This document shows, piece by piece, positions 35,985 to 46,418 of a DNA stretch of 64,000 nt (position 1 is its first letter; every line of letters starts with the position of its first letter). The position numbers were made by a program, and so were the translations under genes. Source of the stretch: Regnicoccus_A sp014224355. Its GTDB lineage: Bacteria; Cyanobacteriota; Cyanobacteriia; PCC-6307; Cyanobiaceae. The notes beneath the pieces were generated by a model. The model saw only the letters and a list, made by a program, of their open reading frames with translations, did not search any database and had not been told where the DNA came from. The DNA lies in NCBI RefSeq assembly GCF_050920705.1, contig NZ_CP154799.1:434001-498000 (forward strand). Reading direction: 5' to 3'.

Positions 35985-36482
35985 ATGGCCGCTCAGCTGG
36001 TTTCCACCTTTCGTCAGGCGCTGAGGCGGCTGGCCCTCGTGGCCCTCGCCGTGGTCCTCAGCTTCGGACTGGTGGCCTGCGATGGCGGCCAGACCAGGAA
36101 ACCCCCCAGCATCAGCCCCGCCGACATGGCGATCATCCAACGGCAGGCCGAAGGCTTCCTCGCCGCCAAGGACAGGCTGCCCGAACTGGCGTCCCTGGTG
36201 AATGAGAGGAACTGGATCTTCACCCGCAACCTCATCCACGGCCCCATGCAGGAAGTGGGACGCGAAATGCTCTACATCAACCAGCGGCTGCTGCCTGCCG
36301 ACCGCGCCGAAGCCAGCGCGCGGGCCAGCCAGCTCAAGAGCGCCCTCGCCGAGCTCGATGAGGCCGCCCGGCTCCAGGATGGAGAACGGCTGCGCAAGGG
36401 CTACATCAAGGTGGCCAGCAGCTTCGGCTCCTATGCCGAGGTGCTCCCCGCCGCCGCTCTGGCCAGCGGCTCCGAAGCCTGA
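35985..36482 (+). CDS. psbQ: Photosystem II lipoprotein PsbQ (CyanoQ)
   Basis: A 165-residue lumenal lipoprotein of photosystem II, which stabilises the oxygen-evolving complex. The signal peptide (RQALRRLALVALAVVLSFGL) ends in the lipobox LVAC. The mature part is a four-helix bundle, with the conserved stretch ERNWIFTRNLIHGPMQEVGR and LYINQRLLPADRAEA. Both the lipobox and the length are normal for the cyanobacterial form. ATG 35985 is the start, since it sits right before the basic part of the signal peptide. It diverges from purU, and the FAD oxidoreductase follows after about 30-50 bp. Confidence 0.93.
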   Translation: MAAQLVSTFRQALRRLALVALAVVLSFGLVACDGGQTRKPPSISPADMAIIQRQAEGFLAAKDRLPELASLVNERNWIFTRNLIHGPMQEVGREMLYINQRLLPADRAEASARASQLKSALAELDEAARLQDGERLRKGYIKVASSFGSYAEVLPAAALASGSEA

Positions 36483-36532
36483 GCTCAACGCCACCGGCGC
36501 CGCTGAAGCCAAATGAGTCCCGCTCGATCGGG

Positions 36533-37591
36533 GTGATCGGCGGCGGCATCGTCGCCCTGGCCACAGCCTGGCTGCTTCAGCGACGTGGCCATCGGGTGCA
36601 TCTGATCGCCCCGGATGCCCTGGGGACAACCCCCCAGGAGAGCCGCAGCGGCAGTTCCGCGGCCCTGGGGGTGCTGATGGCCCACGTGTTTCAGCGCAGC
36701 AAGGGCCGCGCCTGGCACCTGCGGCAGACCTCCCTGGGGCTTTGGCAGCGCTGGCGCCAGGAGCTGAGCGAGCGAGGCTGCCCGATCCCGTTTCAGGCCG
36801 GCCTGTTGCTGCTGGCGCGGGACCCTGACGAGCAGAAGCGGCTGCGGCAGCTGCAGGAACAACGCCAGGCCATGGGCTTTCCGCTGAGTTGGTGGGAGCC
36901 GTCGCGGCTGAGGGCCATGGAACTCGGGGATCCGCCTCAGGGGATGGGGGGCCTCCACTCTGCCCAGGACGGGCAGCTGGACCCCCTGGCCGCCATGGCG
37001 GCCTTTCGGCGCGATGGACTGCGCTGTGGCCTTCAGCTCAGCAGCGACCGGGTGGTGGCACTGGAGCGGAGGCCGGCAGGCTGGAGGGTCCAAAGCCGCT
37101 CAGCCGTCACCCCGTTTGAGGTCGACTGGCTGGTGGTCGCCGCAGGCCTGGCCAGCGAGGCGCTGCTGCGCCCACTGGGGCACCAGGTGCCGCTGCAACC
37201 CGTGCTGGGGCAGTGCCTGGAGCTTGCACCGGCCACGCCGATCCGATGGCCCTGCCCAGTGGTCTGGCAGGGCCTCAACCTGGTGCCCAGACCCGGCGGC
37301 GGACTCTGGCTGGGGGCGACCCTCGAACCAGGAGAGCAGGCCGATCCCGGCCTGCTGGAGCCGATGCGGCAGCTGGGCGGTGCGGCACCGAGCTGGCTGC
37401 GGGAGGCGACGGTGATCCGCCGCTGGCAGGGCCTGCGGGCCCGACCCCAGGGCCGACCAGCCCCACTGCTGGAGGAGCTGGAGCCGGGGCTGCTGCTGCT
37501 GAGTGGTCACTACCGCAACGGTGTTCTGCTGGCACCGGGGTCCGCCCAGTGGGCCCTCGAGCAGATCGAAGGATTCCTTACCTGCCGTTAA
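36533..37591 (+). CDS. FAD-dependent oxidoreductase (DAO/glycine-oxidase-like), start probably frameshifted
   Basis: A 352-residue DadA/ThiO-type flavoprotein. It has the Rossmann GGGIVALATAWLLQRRGH at the extreme N-terminus, a conserved DGQLDPLAAMAAF stretch, VVAAGLASEALL, and a C-terminal SGHYRNGVLLAPGS that is characteristic of glycine oxidases, which feed thiamine thiazole synthesis. As written, the only start is GTG 36533, which leaves no residues before the nucleotide fold. If the four-base G run at 36530-36533 lacked one base, ATG 36513 would give a better N-terminus (MSPARSGVIGGG) and 359 residues. Substrate specificity is inferred from the C-terminus only. Confidence 0.82.
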   Translation: MIGGGIVALATAWLLQRRGHRVHLIAPDALGTTPQESRSGSSAALGVLMAHVFQRSKGRAWHLRQTSLGLWQRWRQELSERGCPIPFQAGLLLLARDPDEQKRLRQLQEQRQAMGFPLSWWEPSRLRAMELGDPPQGMGGLHSAQDGQLDPLAAMAAFRRDGLRCGLQLSSDRVVALERRPAGWRVQSRSAVTPFEVDWLVVAAGLASEALLRPLGHQVPLQPVLGQCLELAPATPIRWPCPVVWQGLNLVPRPGGGLWLGATLEPGEQADPGLLEPMRQLGGAAPSWLREATVIRRWQGLRARPQGRPAPLLEELEPGLLLLSGHYRNGVLLAPGSAQWALEQIEGFLTCR

Positions 37592-37658
37592 CGTATTTGG
37601 GGAGATGGCTGGATAGCGTCGCCTGGTGACTGCAGGTCCGAAGCCTTTCCCTTCCATC

Positions 37659-38666
37659 ATGAAATCAAGCCAGACCAAGCCATTCGCCAAGGTCGGAACG
37701 GCCCTGGGGCTCTCCTTCACCCTGGCCCTCACCGCCTGTGGGGGAGGCGACGACGGTGGTGGACTCACCGGCAGCCTGAATGGAGCCGGGGCCTCCTTCC
37801 CGGCCTCGATTTATCAGCGTTGGTTCCAGGATCTCTCCTCCGATGGCATCAACGTCAACTACCAGTCGGTGGGATCCGGGGCGGGTGTGCGGCAGTTCGT
37901 GGCCGGCACCATCGATTTCGGAGCCTCCGACGCACCGATGAAGGAGAAGGACATCGCCAAGGTTCAGCGGGGTGTGGTGCAGGTGCCGATGACGGCGGGC
38001 GCCATTGCCGTGGCCTACAACCTGCCGGGTTGCGACCTCATGCTCAGCCAGCAGCAGGTGGCGGACGTGTTCCTGGGCAAGATCAAGAACTTCAAGGAAC
38101 TGGGCTGCGAGGACAAGGCGATCACCGTGGTGCACCGCTCCGACGGCTCCGGCACCACCTACAACTTCACCAAGAGCCTCTCGGCCTTCAGCGACGACTG
38201 GAAGAACGGTCCAGGCTCGGCCAAATCCGTGGCCTGGCCCACGGGCGTGGGCGCCAAGGGCAATGAGGGCGTCGCCGCAACGCTGAAGCAGAGCCCCGGT
38301 GGCATCGGCTATGTCGAAACCGCCTATGTGCAGGGGGAACTGCAGGCCGCGGCCGTCGAAAACAAAGGGGGTGAGATGCTCAAACCCACCAACGAAACGG
38401 CCAGCGCAGCCCTGGGCGCCATCGACATCGGTCCTGATCTGGTGGGCAGTGATCCCAACCCCTCAGCCGGCTACCCGATCGTGACCTTCACCTGGATTCT
38501 GCTCTACAAGAGCGGCAATGGCGAGAAGACACCGCTGCTCAAGAAGGTGTTCGAGCAGACTCTCTCACCCGAAGCGCAGGCACTGGCACCAGAACTCGGC
38601 TACGTGAGCCTGCCGCCTGAGGTGGTGACCAAAGCCAAGGAGGCCCTGGCCAGCATCGGCGAATAA
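37659..38666 (+). CDS. pstS: Phosphate ABC transporter periplasmic phosphate-binding protein
   Basis: A 335-residue PstS lipoprotein of the high-affinity phosphate uptake system. The signal peptide (KVGTALGLSFTLALTAC) ends in lipobox LTAC. The phosphate-binding residues are in GAGASFPASIYQRWFQD, YQSVGSGAGVRQF, FGASDAPM and HRSDGSGTTYNF, all intact. The other Pst subunits are not nearby, which is common for cyanobacterial pstS genes. It ends before a strong bidirectional-looking hairpin block and converges on dnaK. Low phosphate through PhoB is the expected control, but no clear Pho box was seen. Confidence 0.95.
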   Translation: MKSSQTKPFAKVGTALGLSFTLALTACGGGDDGGGLTGSLNGAGASFPASIYQRWFQDLSSDGINVNYQSVGSGAGVRQFVAGTIDFGASDAPMKEKDIAKVQRGVVQVPMTAGAIAVAYNLPGCDLMLSQQQVADVFLGKIKNFKELGCEDKAITVVHRSDGSGTTYNFTKSLSAFSDDWKNGPGSAKSVAWPTGVGAKGNEGVAATLKQSPGGIGYVETAYVQGELQAAAVENKGGEMLKPTNETASAALGAIDIGPDLVGSDPNPSAGYPIVTFTWILLYKSGNGEKTPLLKKVFEQTLSPEAQALAPELGYVSLPPEVVTKAKEALASIGE

Positions 38667-38674
38667 CTCAAATA

Positions 38675-38708
38675 ACCCGTTGCCGAAGGCAGGTCTTCGG
38701 CAACGGGT
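38675..38708 (+). other. Perfect inverted repeat after pstS
   Basis: A 13-bp perfect stem (acccgttgccgaa at 38675-38687 and its complement at 38696-38708) around an eight-base loop, starting nine bases after the pstS stop. There is no T-tract behind it, so it is not by itself a standard intrinsic terminator. It may protect the 3' end of the pstS mRNA or add to the following hairpin. Confidence 0.8.
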
Positions 38709-38726
38709 CGTGCTGGATCAGCAGAA

Positions 38727-38762
38727 AGCCCTCCATGTGTTGCACATGGAGGGCTGTTTTCG
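38727..38762 (+). terminator. Rho-independent terminator of pstS
   Basis: A 13-bp perfect GC-rich stem (agccctccatgtg at 38727-38739, complement at 38743-38755) with a three-base TTG loop is followed by GTTTTCG. The stem plus T-tract make a classical intrinsic terminator for transcription coming from pstS. On the other strand only a short T stretch follows, so it may weakly serve dnaK, which ends 50 bp away. Confidence 0.85.
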
Positions 38763-38806
38763 TCGGACCTTGATCACTGCCTGATCATGAACTGATCATT
38801 GACGGA

Positions 38807-40726
<1,920 letters not shown>

Positions 40727-40880
40727 GGGTTCCCACCTCCTTTGAATTGATGTTTCTGTCCCATGCATCTTCAGCAGTGGGGGCCACCGCAGGCGAGGTG
40801 TGGTTTCCGAACAGGACCCGGACGGGTCGCGCCCGGACCCGTACATTTCGCTGCAGGGACCGCCCCAGGCCCGAGCCGCC

Positions 40881-41813
40881 ATGCCCTTCGAGATCTCCGC
40901 CCGCACCTCGCTCGTGGCCGTTCTCGGCGATCCGGTGCGCCATTCCCTTTCGCCGGCGATGCACAACGCCGCCCTGCGGGAGCTGGGTCTCGATTGGGTC
41001 TACCTGGCCCTGCCGGTGCAGGCCAGCGATCTGGCGGTGGCGGTGCGGGGCCTGGAGGCCATCGACTGTCGCGGCCTGAACGTGACGCTGCCCCACAAAC
41101 GGGCGGTGGCGGAGCTGGCGGCGGAGCTCACCCCCCTGGCCCGGCGGGTCGGCGCCGTCAACACCCTGATGCGGCGCGAGGGCGGCGGCTGGTTGGGCAC
41201 CAACACCGATGTGGAGGGGTTCCTCACGCCACTGCGGGCCGCCTCTGGCTCCGATGCCGGCTGGGCCCGACCCCTGACGGGGGGCACGGCCCTGGTGCTG
41301 GGCTGCGGCGGCAGCGCCCGGGCCGTGGTGGCGGCTCTGGTGGAGCTGGGGATGGAGCGCATTCAGCTGGCCGGGCGCCGCCCTGAGGCCCTTGGGGCCT
41401 TCCAGGAGGAGTGCCAGGCCTGGGCACCGCAGCTGAACGGCCTGGCCTGGCCAGGGCCTGCAGGCGAACGCGCCGGCCTGCGCCGGGCGCTGGCCGAGGC
41501 CGATCTGGTGGTCAACACCACCCCGATCGGCATGGGGGCCAGCTCAGGCACCTGCCCTCTGGAGCCTGGCGACCTCGATGCCCTTCGCCCAGGGAGCCTG
41601 GTCTACGACCTGATCTACACCCCCAGACCCACCCTCCTGCTGCGGGAGGCCCGCCTGCGCGGCTGCGGCGTTCTGGATGGTCTGGAAATGCTGGTTCAGC
41701 AGGGGGCTGCCGCTCTGCAGCTCTGGATCGGAGAGCCGGGCCGCTCCGAGGCCAGGCGGCTGCCGCTGGCCGCGATGCGCCAGGCGGCCCTCGATCAGCT
41801 GGGGAGGCCCTGA
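40881..41813 (+). CDS. aroE: Shikimate dehydrogenase
   Basis: A 310-residue NADP-dependent enzyme reducing 3-dehydroshikimate in aromatic amino acid synthesis. The family features are LGDPVRHSLSPAMHN near the start, GLNVTLPHKRAV with the catalytic lysine, the GTNTDVEGF loop, and a glycine-rich NADP site (LVLGCGGSARAVVAAL). The C-terminal DGLEMLVQQGAAALQLW is typical. The ATG at 40881 is chosen because it lies just before the family N-terminus, although a GTG at 40800 is in frame. Tic20 follows 70 bp downstream. Confidence 0.94.
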   Translation: MPFEISARTSLVAVLGDPVRHSLSPAMHNAALRELGLDWVYLALPVQASDLAVAVRGLEAIDCRGLNVTLPHKRAVAELAAELTPLARRVGAVNTLMRREGGGWLGTNTDVEGFLTPLRAASGSDAGWARPLTGGTALVLGCGGSARAVVAALVELGMERIQLAGRRPEALGAFQEECQAWAPQLNGLAWPGPAGERAGLRRALAEADLVVNTTPIGMGASSGTCPLEPGDLDALRPGSLVYDLIYTPRPTLLLREARLRGCGVLDGLEMLVQQGAAALQLWIGEPGRSEARRLPLAAMRQAALDQLGRP

Positions 41814-41883
41814 TCGCTGATCTCGGTGCGCGTGGGCAGGCCCCCTAGCCTGGGCGAACTGCAGCGATCACATCCCATAGCTC

Positions 41884-42351
41884 ATGGAAGGCCCTCCAAT
41901 CTGGCAACGGCTCCTGGCCGTCCTGGCCTATCTGCTGCCCTGGAGTGACGGGGTGCCGTTCGGGGAGGCCCTGTTCGGCCTGGTGCCGGCCCTGCAGTGG
42001 CTGGTGCTGCCGGCCCTGCCGCTGATGGCCCTGCAGCAGCAGATCCCCTTCGGAGGCTTTGTGCTCTTCCTGCTGCTGTTCCTGGCGGTGGTGCGCAATG
42101 CCCGTGTGCCCTATTTCATCCGCTTCAACGTCCTGCAGGCGATCCTGATCGACATCGTGCTGATCCTGCTGTCGCTGGCGTTCGGCGTTCTGCTGCGTCC
42201 CCTGGGGGCCGGCTTTGCCCTGCGCACCCTCAGCAACACCGTGTTTCTCGGCACCCTGCTGCTGGTGGTGTTCTCAGTGGTGCAGAGCATCCGTGGCCGA
42301 GAGGCCGACATCCCCACCGTCTCGGAAGCGGTGCGCATGCAGCTCTACTGA
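41884..42351 (+). CDS. Tic20-family membrane protein
   Basis: A 155-residue protein with four hydrophobic helices, homologous to Tic20 of the chloroplast inner-membrane import complex. The order of signatures is WQRLLAVLAYLLPWSDG, ALFGLVPALQWLV, VPYFIRFNVLQAILIDI and a C-terminal VFSVVQSIRGREADIPTVSEA. The cyanobacterial role is not settled, though such genes are widely conserved. The length is normal. It sits between aroE and rpsF in the same direction, but the gaps suggest separate expression. Confidence 0.85.
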   Translation: MEGPPIWQRLLAVLAYLLPWSDGVPFGEALFGLVPALQWLVLPALPLMALQQQIPFGGFVLFLLLFLAVVRNARVPYFIRFNVLQAILIDIVLILLSLAFGVLLRPLGAGFALRTLSNTVFLGTLLLVVFSVVQSIRGREADIPTVSEAVRMQLY

Positions 42352-42465
42352 CCCTCTTCAATGGTCTGAGGATGGGAAGAGGCCTGGAAGGTAGGCTTGT
42401 CGATCCGTTGCTGGCAGCGCTCTGCCGCCGGCCTCCCACGAGCCCATCACGGAGCCTCCGTCACC

Positions 42466-42819
42466 ATGTCGCAGAAGCCTTACTACGAAACCATGTACAT
42501 CCTTCGTCCGGACATTCCGGAGGAAGAGGTGGAAACCCATTTGGCCAAGTACCGGGATCTGCTCACCGAAGCGGGCGCTGAAGTGCTTGATTGCCAGATG
42601 CGCGGCAAACGCCGTCTGGCCTACACGATCGCCAAGCACCGTGAGGGCATCTACGTGCAGCTGAACCATGACGGGGACGGCCAGCAGGTGGCGCTGCTGG
42701 AGCGGGCCATGCGCCTCAGCGAAGATGTGATCCGCTACCTCACGGTCAAGCAGGACGGTCCACTTCCCACCCCCCGCAACGCTCCCTCGGCCGCTGAAGC
42801 CGTGGCCCTCGAGGGCTGA
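42466..42819 (+). CDS. rpsF: 30S ribosomal protein S6
   Basis: A 117-residue protein of the small ribosomal subunit platform, which pairs with S18. Recognisable features are YYETMYILRPDIPEEEV at the N-terminus, EVLDCQMRGKRRLAYTIAKH in the middle and the RAMRLSEDVIRYLTVKQD helix. A short Pro/Ala-rich C-terminal tail is usual in cyanobacteria. ATG 42466 (MSQKPYYET) is the natural start, although an in-frame ATG lies at 42397. S18 and DnaB-type neighbours common in other bacteria are absent, as expected for cyanobacteria. Confidence 0.95.
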   Translation: MSQKPYYETMYILRPDIPEEEVETHLAKYRDLLTEAGAEVLDCQMRGKRRLAYTIAKHREGIYVQLNHDGDGQQVALLERAMRLSEDVIRYLTVKQDGPLPTPRNAPSAAEAVALEG

Positions 42820-42888
42820 GCCGGCGGCGGGGATCGACGGATCAGCCCCGACCCGGGGATGATGGGAAGGCTAACCCTCGGGCCAGCC

Positions 42889-43341
42889 ATGGTTGAGGAT
42901 GCATCAGCTGGTCTCCCCAACAGAGTGCCCATTCCGGAACCCGAAGAGCCGGAGACCCGGCTCCGGCTGGCCCTGGCGGAGGCACGCCTGGAGGTGGAGA
43001 CCACCAGGGCCCAGCTGGTGAACTGCCGGCGGGAGCTGGAGCTGGCGCAGCGTCAGCTAGCGGACCTCGAGGAGCTGATCCGGGATCTGCCCCAGATCTT
43101 CGAGCGTAAATTCCAGCAACGGCTGCAGCCGCTTCTCGATCAGCAGCAACTGCTGGCCCAGGACAACCACGCCCTCCGGGAGCAGGCCCGGCGACTTCTC
43201 CCGCCCCCACCACCGCCGCCACCCCCTGCGCCTGAGTTCGAAAGCGAGCCTCCCCCAGAGGAGAAGGCAGAGGCCCGCAATCCGATCCCACCCCTGAGAG
43301 CCCTGGGACGGCGTTGGCTCAGGCGTGACGCCCCCCCGTAG
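42889..43341 (+). CDS. Coiled-coil, proline-rich hypothetical protein
   Basis: A 150-residue soluble protein. Residues 22-100 are strongly heptad-like (ETRLRLALAEARLEVETTRA, ELELAQRQLADLEELIRDLP, QRLQPLLDQQQLLAQDNHAL), predicting a parallel coiled coil. A run of eight prolines follows, then an acidic and basic tail ending LGRRWLRRDAPP. The ATG at 42889 is preferred to upstream ATGs at 42859 and 42862, which would add a less natural leader. I do not recognise the family. Its shape suggests a structural or adaptor protein. It is convergent with argG. Confidence 0.7.
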   Translation: MVEDASAGLPNRVPIPEPEEPETRLRLALAEARLEVETTRAQLVNCRRELELAQRQLADLEELIRDLPQIFERKFQQRLQPLLDQQQLLAQDNHALREQARRLLPPPPPPPPPAPEFESEPPPEEKAEARNPIPPLRALGRRWLRRDAPP

Positions 43342-43373
43342 GCCAGGGCCAGAAACCAGGCAGAAGCCCGACC

Positions 43374-44597
43374 TCAGCTCTTGCGGTGGGTGGCGGCCCA
43401 TAGCCGGATCGGCATCCCCCAGACGTAGATGAAGCCTTCGGCCGCGCGGTGATTGAAGCGATCATCACTGCCATAGGTGGCCATGGAGGGCACGTAGAGG
43501 CTGTCGCTCGTGCTGGAGCGACCGATCACCATCGCCGTGCCCTTGTGCAGGCGGATGCGCACCACCCCGGTGACCGTGGCCTGGGTGCAATCCAGGAAGC
43601 CGTCGAGGGCTTGCTTGAGCGGACCGAACCAGAGGCCCTGATAGACGAGATCGGCCCAGCTGGATTCGATCTGGCGCTTGTAGCGCACCACGTCGGCGGC
43701 GAGGGTGAGGCTCTCCAGCTCCTGGTGGGCGCGGATCAGCAGCAACAGACCAGGCGTTTCATAGATCTCCCTTGACTTGATCCCCACCACCCGGTTTTCG
43801 ATGATGTCCATCCGGCCGAAACCATGCAGGCCCGCCAGCTCATTGGCCCGGCGGACGAGGCTGACCGGATCCAGGCCGATTCCATCGATCGCCACCGGGT
43901 TGCCCTGCTCGAAGGCGATCTCCACCACCTGGGACTCATCCGGTGTGTCGCCGATCGCACGGGTCATGGCGAACACCTCCTCGGAGGGTTCCGCCATCGG
44001 ATCCTCCAGCGGACCGGCCTCGATGCTGCGGCCCAGCAGATTGAGATCGATCGAATAGGGGTTCTTCTTGCTCACCGGGGCCGGGATGCCGCAGCGTTCG
44101 CCATAGGCGATCGTTTCCTCCCGGCTCATGGCCCATTCCCGCGCCGGTGTGAGCACCTTCAGATCAGGCGCCAGGGAGCCGATCGCCACATCGAAGCGCA
44201 CCTGATCGTTGCCTTTGCCCGTGCAGCCATGGGCCACGGCATCAGCACCCAGCTCCCGGGCCACCTGCACCAGCTGGCGGGCGATCAGGGGTCTGGCAAG
44301 GGCTGTGGAGAGTGGATAGCGCCCTTCGTAGAGGGCATTGGCCCGGATCGCGGGGAAGGCGAAATCGCGGATGAAGGGATCGATCAGGTCCCCCACCAGC
44401 GAGCGGCTGGCCCCGGATTCGAGTGCCCTCAGGCGGATCGGCTCCAACTCGTCCCCCTGGCCGAGGTCGGCGGCGAAGGTGATCACCTCCTCCACCCCCC
44501 ACTCCCTCTTGAGGTACGGAATGCAGACACTGGTGTCCACCCCGCCGGAGTAGGCCAGCACCACCCGTTTTGCCCTGGCGCCCTGCTCCTGTTCCAT
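43374..44597 (-). CDS. argG: Argininosuccinate synthase
   Basis: A 407-residue enzyme that joins citrulline and aspartate with ATP hydrolysis in arginine synthesis. Signature segments are VVLAYSGGVDTSVCIPYLK (the N-type ATP pyrophosphatase loop), AVAHGCTGKGNDQVRFD, MSREETIAYGERCGIP and KKNPYSIDLNLLGRSIE. The length is normal. A small membrane protein gene lies four bases upstream and probably shares its transcript. It converges on the coiled-coil gene. Confidence 0.96.
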   Translation of the reverse strand: MEQEQGARAKRVVLAYSGGVDTSVCIPYLKREWGVEEVITFAADLGQGDELEPIRLRALESGASRSLVGDLIDPFIRDFAFPAIRANALYEGRYPLSTALARPLIARQLVQVARELGADAVAHGCTGKGNDQVRFDVAIGSLAPDLKVLTPAREWAMSREETIAYGERCGIPAPVSKKNPYSIDLNLLGRSIEAGPLEDPMAEPSEEVFAMTRAIGDTPDESQVVEIAFEQGNPVAIDGIGLDPVSLVRRANELAGLHGFGRMDIIENRVVGIKSREIYETPGLLLLIRAHQELESLTLAADVVRYKRQIESSWADLVYQGLWFGPLKQALDGFLDCTQATVTGVVRIRLHKGTAMVIGRSSTSDSLYVPSMATYGSDDRFNHRAAEGFIYVWGMPIRLWAATHRKS

Positions 44598-44601
44598 CCC
44601 C

Positions 44602-44868
44602 TCAGTCCTGTGCGTGCGAGCTGTTGCAGGATTGTCCCTCGTCGCCGTCTTCGCCGCCCGGGCCGGCAGCCACCGCCGGCACCCGGCCCCAGCGGCTTGC
44701 GATCCAGGCCCCCATCAGCAGTGGTGGCGTCAGCACCAGAACCCAGACCTGCCAGGCGACCACCGGCAGGGGATCGGGCCAGTGCCGGCCCGCAGACACC
44801 AGCAGGGCACTGATCAGGAACGCCACGGTCCAACCGAGGAGCAACGAGGGAAATTTGGCGGCCGTCAA
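44602..44868 (-). CDS. Small two-helix membrane protein, unknown function
   Basis: An 88-residue protein with two hydrophobic helices (FPSLLLGWTVAFLISALLV and VWVLVLTPPLLMGAWIA) separated by a short loop, and a Cys-containing acidic tail. I prefer a TTG start at 44868 (MTAAKFPSLLLGW). An ATG at 44931 in the same frame would add 21 residues but runs into the promoter of the divergent DUF3134 gene. It ends four bases before argG on the same strand. No family recognised. Confidence 0.6.
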   Translation of the reverse strand: MTAAKFPSLLLGWTVAFLISALLVSAGRHWPDPLPVVAWQVWVLVLTPPLLMGAWIASRWGRVPAVAAGPGGEDGDEGQSCNSSHAQD

Positions 44869-44939
44869 CGGAGATGATCGGAGTGTTGGTTTATGGTGAT
44901 CGATCGGCGTCCACTGGATGTGCGCTTCCAAGGCTTTTC

Positions 44940-45191
44940 ATGAGCACCCTCGACAGCATCAACCCCTCCCTCACCCGCTACCGAAGGGACGAGCCGGCTC
45001 CGGTGCTGCCCCTGCGGGATGAACCCGATCTGCTCACCTGGCTCGAGAGCACCGGCCGCCTGGTGGCCGATGAGGAAACCGCAGCTCCCGATGTGAGCAC
45101 GGTGGAAGAGGAGGAACTCTCCGCGCTGATGGGTGAGAAGGAGGAGTACAACCAGGCCGATGAGCAATCGGAAGAGAACTGGGAAGACTGA
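44940..45191 (+). CDS. DUF3134 family protein
   Basis: An 83-residue acidic protein seen only in cyanobacteria as far as I know. It begins STLDSINPSLTRYRRDEPA and continues LPLRDEPDLLTWLESTGRLV, the recognisable DUF3134 core, followed by an acidic tail (EEEELSALMGEKEEYNQAD). The function is unknown. The size and small soluble nature suggest a regulatory or adaptor role, but nothing in the sequence names one. It is divergent from the small membrane protein and precedes mraY by 74 bp. Confidence 0.85.
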   Translation: MSTLDSINPSLTRYRRDEPAPVLPLRDEPDLLTWLESTGRLVADEETAAPDVSTVEEEELSALMGEKEEYNQADEQSEENWED

Positions 45192-45265
45192 GTCGCGATC
45201 CGAGCCGTTGATCGTGGCCTAAGGTCCGCCCGCACCGCCACAGCGCCACGGCGCCGCCTGGAGTC

Positions 45266-46369
45266 TTGGTCCGAACAACCCAACCGCAGGCCCCCGCGGC
45301 CGCTGCAGGTCCTGCCGATGGTCGTCGCAGCGCGCTGGGGCTGGCCTTGGCCATTCTGTTGGCCTGCCTGCTCTGCGATGGCCTCAGCGGGGCTCCCCAG
45401 CTCACCCCTCCGCTGCTCGTGGCGGCCTTGGTGAGCTGGTCACTCTGTCGCTGGGGCGTCCCGCGGCTGCGGGCCCTCAAGCTCGGCCAGGTGATCCGCG
45501 AGGAGGGCCCGCAGGGCCACCTCGGCAAGGCTGGTACCCCCACCATGGGCGGTCTGCTGGCGGTGCCGGTGGGAGTGATCGTGGGGGGGCTGGTCGCCCC
45601 CGGCGACGACCGCCTGCTGGCGGTCGCGGCGATCACCCTGGCCTACCTGGCCATCGGGGGCATCGACGACTGGCGCAGCCTGACCCGCCAGACCAACACC
45701 GGGCTCACCCCCCGGGGCAAGCTGCTGCTGCAGGCCCTGGCCGCCGCCCTGTTCCTGGCCTGGGCCCAGTGGGAACAGTGGCTGCGTCCCGATGTCTCCC
45801 TGGCTATGGGCTGGGTGCTGCCCCTGGGCCTGCTGATCCTGCCCCTGGGGTTGTTCGTGTTCCTGGCGGAGAGCAATGCCACCAACCTCACCGACGGGCT
45901 CGATGGCCTGGCGGCCGGCTGCGGCGCGATCGTGTTCACCGGTTTCGGCGCCCAGCTGATGCTGCGGGGCTCCCTGGGGGATCCGCCCCTGGCGGGCTTC
46001 TGCGCCGCCATGGCCGGCGCCTGGCTGGGATTCCTGGCCCACAACCGTCACCCGGCCAGGGTGTTCATGGGTGACACCGGCTCCCTGGCGATGGGGGCGG
46101 CCCTCAGCGCCGTCGCCCTGCTCAGCGACAGCCTCTGGCCGCTGCTGCTGATGGGAGGAGTGTTCCTGGCGGAATCGCTGTCGGTGATCCTTCAGGTGTG
46201 GGTGTTCAAGGCCACCAAGGGCGCCGACGGCCAGGGCCGCCGCCTGTTCCGGATGGCACCGCTGCACCATCACTTCGAGCTGGGGGGACTGCCCGAGTTG
46301 ACTGTGGTGGTGCGCTTCTGGGCTGCCAGCGCGCTGCTCGTTCTGCTGGGGTTGCTGGTGTTGCCCTGA
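45266..46369 (+). CDS. mraY: Phospho-N-acetylmuramoyl-pentapeptide transferase
   Basis: A 367-residue polytopic enzyme that forms lipid I by transferring phospho-MurNAc-pentapeptide to undecaprenyl phosphate. The active-site aspartates and motifs are visible: HLGKAGTPTMGG, IDDWRSLTRQTNTGLTPRGKLL, ESNATNLTDGLDGLAAG and VFMGDTGSLAMGAAL, with MAPLHHHFELGGLPE near the end. The start is TTG at 45266, with GGAG a few bases before it. An internal start would remove part of the first helix. The length is normal for cyanobacteria. Confidence 0.95.
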   Translation: MVRTTQPQAPAAAAGPADGRRSALGLALAILLACLLCDGLSGAPQLTPPLLVAALVSWSLCRWGVPRLRALKLGQVIREEGPQGHLGKAGTPTMGGLLAVPVGVIVGGLVAPGDDRLLAVAAITLAYLAIGGIDDWRSLTRQTNTGLTPRGKLLLQALAAALFLAWAQWEQWLRPDVSLAMGWVLPLGLLILPLGLFVFLAESNATNLTDGLDGLAAGCGAIVFTGFGAQLMLRGSLGDPPLAGFCAAMAGAWLGFLAHNRHPARVFMGDTGSLAMGAALSAVALLSDSLWPLLLMGGVFLAESLSVILQVWVFKATKGADGQGRRLFRMAPLHHHFELGGLPELTVVVRFWAASALLVLLGLLVLP

Positions 46370-46418
46370 GCGATTCGGCAGCAGACTTGGAAGGTGACTG
46401 AAGCAACAGGAGTCTGGA

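Noticed and set aside
37570..37600. Possible Pho box before pstS (CTTACCTG and GTTAACGT)
   Set aside because: The spacing and sequence fit the CTTAACCT-type repeat poorly, and the segment lies partly in the upstream gene.
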